NCBI GenBank assembly: GCA_024638345.1
Contig: JAHEKL010000035.1
Coordinates: 1-9,673, forward strand
From: Gammaproteobacteria bacterium
GTDB lineage: Bacteria > Gemmatimonadota > Gemmatimonadetes > Longimicrobiales > Gaopeijiaceae
Length of the DNA: 9,673 nucleotides
Direction of reading: 5' to 3'
Shown here: positions 1 through 5,913 of the stretch, one piece after another
Position numbering within the stretch: position 1 is the first letter of the stretch
How the letters are laid out: the number at the start of each line of letters is the position of its first letter
The notes under the pieces: model-generated
The model's input: only the letters and a program-made list of their open reading frames with translations
Told to the model about the DNA's origin: nothing
Databases searched by the model: none
Position numbers and translations under genes: made by a program

Positions 1-1
1 G

Positions 2-1357
2 GAGTGGCTGCGTCGACCCGTCGATCCCACCCCGCTCGTCGTGTTCCGAGTCGGATTCGGGGTCCTGATGGTCGCCGCGGCGATCCGATTTCTCGCCAAA
101 GGATGGGTACAAGCCCAGTACATCGCGCCGTCCTTCCATTTTCGCTACTACCTCTTCGAGTGGATCCCGCAGCTGCCCGGAGCCTCGCTCTACCTCGTGT
201 TCGGGGTCCAGATCGTCTGTGCGGGCCTGATCGCGCTCGGATGGCACTACCGTGCGGCCGCGGTCGGCTTCTTTCTCGCCTTCTCTTATGTGGAGATCCT
301 GGATCAGACTACCTATCTCAACCACTACTACTTCATCTCCCTGGTCTCATTCCTGCTGATCCTCCTGCCGCTGGATCGATGGGGCTCGATGAGGGCTCGT
401 CGCGGAGCTGGGTACGGAACGTGGCCTGCTCGGTGGATCCCGCTGGCACTCCAGGTGCAGATCGCGATCGTATACGTCTTTGCCGGACTCGCCAAGTTGA
501 ATTCCGACTGGCTGTTGGATGCGCAGCCACTCAGCATCTGGCTGGCTGCCAGGTCGGGTTTTCCGATCGTCGGAGGCCTCTTCGATCAACCTTGGTTCGC
601 CTACGTCATGAGCTGGGGCGGGGCGACCTTCGACCTGGCCATTCCGGCTCTTCTCTTCTGGCGGCGGAGCCGGCCCTGGGCTTATCTGGCCGTGGTCGGA
701 TTCCACACGGCCACGGCGTTCCTCTTTCCCATCGGCGTCTTTCCCTGGGTGATGATGCTGGGCACCCTGGTGTTCTTCGATGCGGACGACTATTCACGCG
801 CCCTCGGAGGCGTACGCGCGCTCGTGCCGGTACGTCACGCGACTCCTCGGAAGGCGGACACTCCCACTCACGCGGTCCCGCAGCCGCGTAAGGCCCTTGG
901 GGCCCGCATAGGGCTCCGGCTCGCGCTGTCGGCGTTCTTCACGCTGCAGCTGCTCATGCCCCTGCGCCACCTCGCCTATCCGGGCTCGGTGCTCTGGACG
1001 GAGGAAGGATATCGGTTCTCTTGGCGGGTCATGCTCGTGGAAAAGACCGGCACCGTGATCTTCGCCGTGACCGACCCGACGACCGGTAGATCGTGGGACG
1101 TCTTCCCGGCCGAGCACCTGACCCCTCAGCAGGAGCGGCAGCTCTCCTATCAACCCGACATGATCTTGGGATTCGCGCACTACCTTCGGGATTCCCTCGC
1201 CGAGAGCGGGGTGAGAGACCCCGAGATCCGGGCCAGAGCCCACGTGAGCCTGAATGGACGCCGATCGCGGCCGCTCGTCGATCCCAACGTCGATCTGGCC
1301 CGTGTTTCCCGCTCTTTGGCTCCGAAGCGCTGGATCCTTCCCGAGACCGGCGGTTAG
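2..1357 (+). CDS. HTTM / vitamin K-dependent gamma-carboxylase-like membrane protein (5' partial)
   Basis: This is a multi-pass membrane protein of the HTTM family, whose best-known member is animal vitamin K-dependent gamma-glutamyl carboxylase (GGCX). The reading frame is open to the window edge. The first residues (RRPVDPTPLVVFRVGFG) already match the family's N-terminal 'PVD..sLavFRi.fG' block, so the GTG at 41 is not the true start and the gene begins slightly upstream. At least 451 residues are present. Family landmarks are YLNHYY with His at 323-325, AKLNSDW with Lys at 494-496, and FHTATAFLFPIGVFPW with His at 704-706. From my memory of the human sequence they align with the segments holding GGCX His160, the Lys218 catalytic base, and the FHCMNSQLFSIG block. 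The C-terminus (LNGRRSRPLVDPNVDLA, ending WILP) is typical of bacterial homologues. A gamma-carboxylase activity is not established for such bacterial proteins. The stop overlaps the stop of the convergent hydrolase gene. The family call is secure; the substrate is unknown. Confidence 0.88.
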   Translation, partial: EWLRRPVDPTPLVVFRVGFGVLMVAAAIRFLAKGWVQAQYIAPSFHFRYYLFEWIPQLPGASLYLVFGVQIVCAGLIALGWHYRAAAVGFFLAFSYVEILDQTTYLNHYYFISLVSFLLILLPLDRWGSMRARRGAGYGTWPARWIPLALQVQIAIVYVFAGLAKLNSDWLLDAQPLSIWLAARSGFPIVGGLFDQPWFAYVMSWGGATFDLAIPALLFWRRSRPWAYLAVVGFHTATAFLFPIGVFPWVMMLGTLVFFDADDYSRALGGVRALVPVRHATPRKADTPTHAVPQPRKALGARIGLRLALSAFFTLQLLMPLRHLAYPGSVLWTEEGYRFSWRVMLVEKTGTVIFAVTDPTTGRSWDVFPAEHLTPQQERQLSYQPDMILGFAHYLRDSLAESGVRDPEIRARAHVSLNGRRSRPLVDPNVDLARVSRSLAPKRWILPETGG

Positions 1358-2046
1358 ACCGGCGACGTCAGCTCGCGCAGGACTTCGGGCGCGATCTCGT
1401 GCCCACCCGAATGCTCTTTGACCCGGAAGCGAAGGCCGCCCGCCAATAACCGCTGCTCGTCCAGCTCTTCCTCGTCCCGACGCCGAAGACGGTCCTGTGC
1501 GCCTCGAACGAGCACGACTTCCGTGTCCGACAGCCGCTCGGTCCATCCGTCGGGCAGGTCGTTCGGGAGACCCGCGCCCCACAAGACGAGTGAACCCACA
1601 TCGGTTCTCCCTCGAATCGCCCAGCGAACGGCGGTGTGCGCACCCTGCGAGAATCCGAGCAGGGTCCGACGGACCGGCTCGGACTCCGGCTCCGCGAGAC
1701 CCACGACACGGTCTAGATAGCGGATGTAGTCGTGGATCTCCGCTTCGCGGTCATGTCTGGTCATCCAGCTGGCGCCGACCACCTCGGAGGGTGCGCCCGA
1801 GCCTTCCGAGTTGGCTATGTAGAAGCGTGAGAGACCTTCCGGAGCCACGACCAGGCGCTCGTCCGAAGCAAGTCCCAGGAAGCGCGACAGGAAACGATGG
1901 GCCAGCTGACGATAGCCGTGCAGCACATACCAAACCTCGACCGGCGGAGTGGCGCCCCGGCCGCCGGCCAGACAAACCCGTGCCGAGCGGGAGGTCTCCA
2001 GCCGGGTTTCGCGGATCTCGCTCGAGAGCGATCCGGAAGCACCCAC
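1354..2046 (-). CDS. alpha/beta-hydrolase, phospholipase/carboxylesterase-like
   Basis: This is a 230-residue serine hydrolase resembling the small carboxylesterase / acyl-protein thioesterase family. An oxyanion-loop LHGY lies at residues 42-45 and the nucleophile elbow GFSQG at 131-135, with Ser133 as nucleophile. The likely acid is Asp185 (VLVRGAQDRL) and the likely histidine is His216 (HSGGHEI). All three triad members are present in the expected order and spacing. There is no signal peptide, so it is probably cytoplasmic. The GTG start directly follows the TAG of the upstream dehydrogenase gene with no gap. A purine-rich GGGAAAGG (2058-2065) lies 11 nt ahead, so translational coupling is likely. 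It is the third gene of the operon with the CoA-transferase and glutaryl-CoA dehydrogenase. An acyl-CoA thioesterase or carboxylesterase role would fit that company, but the substrate cannot be read from the sequence. Its TAA overlaps the stop of the convergent HTTM gene. Confidence 0.85.
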   Translation of the reverse strand: MGASGSLSSEIRETRLETSRSARVCLAGGRGATPPVEVWYVLHGYRQLAHRFLSRFLGLASDERLVVAPEGLSRFYIANSEGSGAPSEVVGASWMTRHDREAEIHDYIRYLDRVVGLAEPESEPVRRTLLGFSQGAHTAVRWAIRGRTDVGSLVLWGAGLPNDLPDGWTERLSDTEVVLVRGAQDRLRRRDEEELDEQRLLAGGLRFRVKEHSGGHEIAPEVLRELTSPV

Positions 2047-3231
2047 CTAGTAGGCGGCCTTTCCCGTGACGGCCTGTCCCACGATCAGACCGTGGATGTC
2101 GTCCGTGCCCTCGTACGTGTAGACCGACTCCAGATTGGCCATGTGCCGCATGGCGCTGTATTCGACCAGGATCCCGCTTCCCCCGAGCAGCCGCCGTGCC
2201 TCCCGTGCGACTTCACAGGCCATGTTCACGTTGCTTCGCTTTCCGAGAGAGACCTGCTGAGGCGTCATCTCGCCACGGTCCTTGAGCCTTCCCAGCTGAA
2301 GCGCGAGTAGCTGGCCCTGCGTGATCCCGGTCACCATGTCGGCCAACCGAAGCTGCTGGATCTGCTTGGAGCTCAGTGGGCCCCCGAAGACCTCGCGGTG
2401 GCCGGAGTAGTCGAGCGCCTCGTGAAAGCACGCCATGGCTGCGCCCACCGCGCCCCAAACAATTCCGTACCGCGCCTGAGTCAGGCAGCTCAGGGCGCTC
2501 TTCAGGCCCTCCGTGCCAGGGAGCACCGCCTCCCGGGGCAGATCGACCTCGGCCAGGTGGAGCTCACTCGTATCCGAGGCCCGGAGCGACAGCTTTCCCT
2601 TCTGGTCCCTCGCCGCGAAGCCGGGGTGGTCGGTGGGGACGAGGAACCCTCGGATTCCCCGACTGTCGCCGATCTCCTTCGTTTGCGCCCAAACGAGGGC
2701 CACATCGGCCATCGAGCCGTTCGTGATCCACATCTTCGTACCGTTCAGAATCCAGCCGTCGGAGGTCTCCTTCGCCGTGGTCACCATTCCGGAAGGGTTC
2801 GAGCCGTAGTCCGGCTCCGTGAGGCCGAAACAACCGATGGCCTCACCCGATGCAAGCGGAGGAAGCCACTGCCGCTGCTGTTCCTCACTCCCGAACTCGA
2901 CGATCGGATACATGACCAGAGCGCCCTGGACCGACGCGAACGACCGCACGCCGGAATCACCCCGCTCGAGCTCCTGCATGATCAGGCCGTACGCGACGTT
3001 GTTCAGCCCGGCGCAGCCGTGCTCCTCGGGCAGGTTCGCGCCCAGCATTCCCAACTCCCCCATCTGGGGAATCAGATCGGACGGGAATCGACCCTCGATG
3101 TAGGACTCCTGGATGACGGGAAGGACCTCGTCCTCCACCCAGTTGCGCACCGTGTCCCGGATCATCCGCTCGTCGTCGGAGAGAAGGGTGTCGATCGCAT
3201 AGAAGTCGACGCCCTGGAAGCGTTCAGCCAT
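2047..3231 (-). CDS. gcdH: glutaryl-CoA dehydrogenase (acyl-CoA dehydrogenase family)
   Basis: This is a 394-residue FAD enzyme that would oxidise and decarboxylate glutaryl-CoA to crotonyl-CoA, passing electrons to ETF, in lysine, tryptophan and glutarate breakdown. It has the full acyl-CoA dehydrogenase layout: N-terminal helical domain, beta domain with CFGLTEPDYGSNPSGM (134-149) and WITNGS (168-173), and a C-terminal helical domain. Features specific to glutaryl-CoA dehydrogenase are Glu89 and Arg96 in ELERGDSGVRSFASVQ, the equivalents of the human Glu87/Arg94 pair that holds the gamma-carboxylate. The catalytic Glu374 lies in YTYEGTDDIHGLIVGQAVTG and is preceded by Tyr, as in decarboxylating enzymes. 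Length matches mature family members and no residue expected for activity is missing. The ATG overlaps the end of the upstream CoA-transferase gene by 8 bp and has a strong AGGAGG. Close similarity to human GCDH across the whole length makes this one of the surest calls here. Confidence 0.95.
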   Translation of the reverse strand: MAERFQGVDFYAIDTLLSDDERMIRDTVRNWVEDEVLPVIQESYIEGRFPSDLIPQMGELGMLGANLPEEHGCAGLNNVAYGLIMQELERGDSGVRSFASVQGALVMYPIVEFGSEEQQRQWLPPLASGEAIGCFGLTEPDYGSNPSGMVTTAKETSDGWILNGTKMWITNGSMADVALVWAQTKEIGDSRGIRGFLVPTDHPGFAARDQKGKLSLRASDTSELHLAEVDLPREAVLPGTEGLKSALSCLTQARYGIVWGAVGAAMACFHEALDYSGHREVFGGPLSSKQIQQLRLADMVTGITQGQLLALQLGRLKDRGEMTPQQVSLGKRSNVNMACEVAREARRLLGGSGILVEYSAMRHMANLESVYTYEGTDDIHGLIVGQAVTGKAAY

Positions 3232-4438
3232 GACTATCCGATCCTCCTGAATGGGTCTCCACGGCTCCGCTCTCGAGGAGCCGCTCGATCTGCTCTCGAT
3301 CGTACCCCAGCTCCTCGAGAATCTCGACGGAGCTCTCGCCTATCCTCGGGATCCCTCCTCCCCCTCGCGGCCGCTCCCCATTCAACCTCAGGGGAAGCGC
3401 CACGTCTCTGTAGTCGGGGATCTCAGGGTGCAGAGCCAATGGAAGTAACTCGGCTGCGTGGATCTGCGGATCCGCGGCGACCTGAGCCACGTCCTGGATC
3501 GGGGAGCATGGCACTCCGTGTCGCCTCATGAGATCGAGCAGCCCCCGCGTCTGGTGCGACCGAATGCGAGGCTCCAGGATCTCCAGCAAAGCCTCTCGAT
3601 GAGCGACCCGGTCCGGGTTTCTGGCGAACCTCGGGTCCTTCGGCAGGTCGTCCAACTCCAGTGCTTTGCACAGCCGACCGAAGATCGCGTCGTTTCCGCT
3701 CGTGATCATTACGTGTCCGTCCGCCGTGGCGAAGGCCTGATACGGAGCGATCGCGGGCAGGGCCGATCCCATCCTGCCGGGTACCGCCCCGGTCGCGAGG
3801 TAGCCCATGAGGTGATACCCGATCCACCCGACGGCGGTGTCGAGGAGCGCGGTGTCGATGCGGGCGCCCTTCCCCGTTTCGTCCCGGGTGCGCAGGGACG
3901 CGAGCACGGCGATCACGGACCACATTCCCGTCCCGAGATCGACTACCGACCCGCCGACCCGTGACGGAGATCCTTCGGGGTCGCCGGTGACCGACATGAT
4001 CCCCGCGAACGCCTGTATCAGGGGCTCGTAGCCGGGAAGGTCCTTCAAAGGCCCCCGATCTCCGAACGCGCTCAGGGACACGTAGATGACGTCCTCTCTC
4101 AGCTCCCGGACGGAGTCGTAGTCGAAACCCAGCCGCTCCGCGACGCCCGGACGCGAGGATTGGAGGACGATGTCCGAGCGCTTGACGAGGTCGCGAAGGA
4201 CGGCTTGGCCCTCCCCCGTCTTGAGGTCGAGCACGATGCTACGCTTGTTTCGATTCGCGGACAGGAACAGGGTCCCGTCGCTCCCCCAGAACGGGGGTCC
4301 CCACGCTCGGGCGGGATCTCCTCCGGGTGGCTCGACCTTGATGACGTTGGCGCCGAGGTCCCCCAGGATCTGCGCACAGAAGGGACCCGCGAGGTTCTGC
4401 GTGAGGTCGCAGACGAAGAGGTCGGTGAGGGGACCCAT
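3224..4438 (-). CDS. CaiB/BaiF family III CoA-transferase (probable glutarate CoA-transferase)
   Basis: This is a 404-residue family III CoA-transferase, which moves CoA between carboxylic acids through an Asp-linked mixed anhydride. The N-terminus (DLTQNLAGPFCAQILGDLGANVIKVEPPGGD) is the classic family opening. NKRSIVLDLKTGEGQ lies at 64-78, and the catalytic aspartate is Asp167 in SVVDLGTG, at the position of Asp169 in formyl-CoA transferase. The open frame runs upstream to 4579, but those 47 extra residues are Arg-rich and unlike the family. I therefore place the start at the ATG that begins MGPLTDLFVCD; no clear Shine-Dalgarno precedes it, and a TTG 12 nt upstream is an alternative. It is the first gene of the operon and overlaps gcdH by 8 bp. 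By analogy with human SUGCT, which sits one step before GCDH in metabolism, the likely reaction is succinyl-CoA plus glutarate giving glutaryl-CoA. The family is certain; the acyl substrate is inferred from context. Confidence 0.9.
   Translation of the reverse strand: MGPLTDLFVCDLTQNLAGPFCAQILGDLGANVIKVEPPGGDPARAWGPPFWGSDGTLFLSANRNKRSIVLDLKTGEGQAVLRDLVKRSDIVLQSSRPGVAERLGFDYDSVRELREDVIYVSLSAFGDRGPLKDLPGYEPLIQAFAGIMSVTGDPEGSPSRVGGSVVDLGTGMWSVIAVLASLRTRDETGKGARIDTALLDTAVGWIGYHLMGYLATGAVPGRMGSALPAIAPYQAFATADGHVMITSGNDAIFGRLCKALELDDLPKDPRFARNPDRVAHREALLEILEPRIRSHQTRGLLDLMRRHGVPCSPIQDVAQVAADPQIHAAELLPLALHPEIPDYRDVALPLRLNGERPRGGGGIPRIGESSVEILEELGYDREQIERLLESGAVETHSGGSDSHG
3243..3248 (-). promoter_or_regulatory. 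Shine-Dalgarno AGGAGG for gcdH
   Basis: A perfect AGGAGG on the minus strand ends 11 nt before the gcdH ATG, inside the 3' end of the CoA-transferase gene. The spacing is at the long end of normal. It supports the ATG at 3231 as the start and gives gcdH its own ribosome entry despite the 8-bp overlap with the upstream gene. Confidence 0.6.
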
Positions 4439-4462
4439 CGAGGTGTCCAACGAGTGACGTCT

Positions 4463-4478
4463 CGAGCCTCGGGGCTCG
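4463..4478. repeat. short inverted repeat in the CoA-transferase leader
   Basis: Two perfect 6-base arms (CGAGCC and GGCTCG) flank a four-base loop. The hairpin would sit about 25 nt upstream of the CoA-transferase ATG, in its leader if transcription starts near 4482. There is no T-run, so it is not a terminator. In DNA this GC-rich it may be chance. Confidence 0.3.
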
Positions 4479-4488
4479 CAAGGCCGGG

Positions 4489-4518
4489 AACCTAGACGGG
4501 GCCGGAGTCCGGACGCAA
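4489..4518 (-). promoter_or_regulatory. candidate promoter of the CoA-transferase/gcdH/hydrolase operon
   Basis: On the minus strand TTGCGT (4518-4513) and TAGGTT (4494-4489) are separated by 18 bp. Each matches its sigma-70-type hexamer at only three positions. Transcription would begin near 4482, giving a leader of about 45 nt before the ATG at 4438. This is the best candidate seen in the divergent gap, but weak. Confidence 0.25.
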
Positions 4519-4562
4519 GCGGCCGGAATCCGACGGAGATTTCGCGAATCTCACGCCCCCGA

Positions 4563-4590
4563 TTGAAGGGTTCGGCCACGGCCGTATATT
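4563..4590 (+). promoter_or_regulatory. candidate argG promoter (TTGAAG-16-TATATT)
   Basis: TTGAAG (4563-4568) and TATATT (4585-4590), 16 bp apart, form the most promoter-like site in the window. TATATT is a conspicuous AT island in GC-rich DNA. Transcription should start near 4597, so the in-frame TTG at 4589 would lie inside the -10 element and cannot be the argG start. Confidence 0.5.
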
Positions 4591-4612
4591 GATCCTCCCT
4601 TCATTGCGACCG

Positions 4613-5905
4613 ATGCAAGGCGGGACGCATCGCCCCAACACCGTCTCGGAGATCGTGGTGGACCCGAACAGAGTCGTGCTCGCCTACAGTGGCGGCCTGG
4701 ATACTGCCTGCATTCTGAAGACCTTGATCGATCGGGGTCACGAGGTCATCGCGTTCGTGGCGGACGTGGGGCAGAAGGAGGACTTCGAGGAGATCGCGGA
4801 GCGTGCCCGCCGAACAGGCGCTCACGATGTATTCGTCTCCGACCTGCGACGCGAGTTCGTGACGGACTTCATCTTCCCCGCGATCGCAGGTAACGCCGTA
4901 TACGAGAATCGGTACCTTCTGGGAACCGCGCTCGCCCGACCCGTCATCGCCAAGCGGCAGGTCGAGGTCGCGCTCGAAGTGGGAGCCGGGGCCCTGGCGC
5001 ATGGCGCCACCGGAAAGGGCAACGATCAGGTCCGCTTCGAGCTCGCCTTTGCCGCACTGGCTCCCCGTCTGGAAGTCATCGCGCCGTGGAAGGAGCGAGC
5101 ATTCCTCGAGCGCTTCCAGGGACGGAGCGACCTCCTGGCGTTCGCACGCGAGCACGCGATCCCGGTCGAGGCGACGGTCGAGAAGCCGTTCTCCAGCGAC
5201 GAGAACCTCATGCACCGGTCCTACGAGGCCGGAATACTCGAGGACCCGGACGTCACGCCACCGGAAGACATGTTCAAGCTCACTCGCTCCCCTCAGGAGG
5301 CGCCCGACCAACCCACGCGGCTGGCGATCCGGTTCAAGGACGCGATCCCGGTCGAGGTGGAAAACCTGGAGGACGGAACCGTTCACACCGATCCCGTCGA
5401 GCTCTTCGAGTATGTGAATCAGGTCGGGGGTGCCAACGGAGTGGGTAGGATCGACATGGTCGAGAACCGATATGTGGGGATCAAGTCCCGGGGGGTGTAC
5501 GAGACGCCCGGGGGCACGATCCTTCATCACGCGCTGAGGGATCTGGAGGGCATGGCGATGGACCGAGAGGTCCTTCGGCTCCGTGACATGCTCTCGCCAC
5601 GGTTCGCCGAGTTGATCTACAACGGCTTCTGGTTCTCCCCCGAGATGGATTTCATCCAGGCCGCTTTCCGGCAATCCGAGAAGCTGATCGATGGACGCGT
5701 CCGCTTGCAGCTGTACAGGGGAGGGGTCTCGTCGGTCGGGAGGGAGTCCTCGACCTCGCTCTACGACCAGGAGCTGTCGTCCATGGACATGGCGGGCGGA
5801 TACGACCAAGAGGACGCCCGGGGATTCATCCGCATCAACGCCCTCAGGCTCCGGGCCCACAAGCTGATCCTTCGGAAGGCCGGGGAGGACACCGAGCCAC
5901 GCTGA
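4613..5905 (+). CDS. argG: argininosuccinate synthase
   Basis: This enzyme joins citrulline and aspartate using ATP to give argininosuccinate, the penultimate step of arginine synthesis, in the cytoplasm. The PP-loop ATP-binding motif is AYSGGLDT (24-31), followed by GQKEDFEE (53-60), NRYLLGTALARP (99-110) and HGATGKGNDQVRFE (130-143). YVGIKSRGVYETPGGTIL and the C-terminal oligomerisation helix (GFIRINALRLRAHKL) complete a full-length enzyme of 430 residues. It resembles the class that includes human ASS1. The ATG at 4613 was chosen as the only ATG ahead of the core; its codons look coding, but it has no Shine-Dalgarno. GTG at 4658 is a serious alternative: GGAG (4648-4651) sits 6 nt before it, and it would give the usual short N-terminus. 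No other arginine gene is in the window. It is divergent from the glutarate operon and convergent, with an 8-bp gap, with the DUF2207 gene. Confidence 0.96.
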   Translation: MQGGTHRPNTVSEIVVDPNRVVLAYSGGLDTACILKTLIDRGHEVIAFVADVGQKEDFEEIAERARRTGAHDVFVSDLRREFVTDFIFPAIAGNAVYENRYLLGTALARPVIAKRQVEVALEVGAGALAHGATGKGNDQVRFELAFAALAPRLEVIAPWKERAFLERFQGRSDLLAFAREHAIPVEATVEKPFSSDENLMHRSYEAGILEDPDVTPPEDMFKLTRSPQEAPDQPTRLAIRFKDAIPVEVENLEDGTVHTDPVELFEYVNQVGGANGVGRIDMVENRYVGIKSRGVYETPGGTILHHALRDLEGMAMDREVLRLRDMLSPRFAELIYNGFWFSPEMDFIQAAFRQSEKLIDGRVRLQLYRGGVSSVGRESSTSLYDQELSSMDMAGGYDQEDARGFIRINALRLRAHKLILRKAGEDTEPR

Positions 5906-5913
5906 GGCCGGAC

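Noticed and set aside
794..1582. Minus-strand open frame across the 3' ends of the HTTM and hydrolase genes (about 262 codons)
   Set aside because: It crosses the convergent junction of two real genes, is Arg/Gly-rich and has no motif.
2398..3531. Plus-strand open frame opposite gcdH and the CoA-transferase (about 377 codons)
   Set aside because: It spans two clearly coding minus-strand genes and their junction, and its composition is that of an antisense shadow.
4439..4579. N-terminal extension of the CoA-transferase frame (47 codons)
   Set aside because: The extension lacks family similarity and overlaps the operon promoter region; the family N-terminus begins at the ATG at 4438.
4601..5860. 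Long open frame on the minus strand opposite argG (about 419 codons)
   Set aside because: The plus strand encodes an unmistakable argininosuccinate synthase. The antisense product has no recognisable motif and is a typical high-GC shadow.
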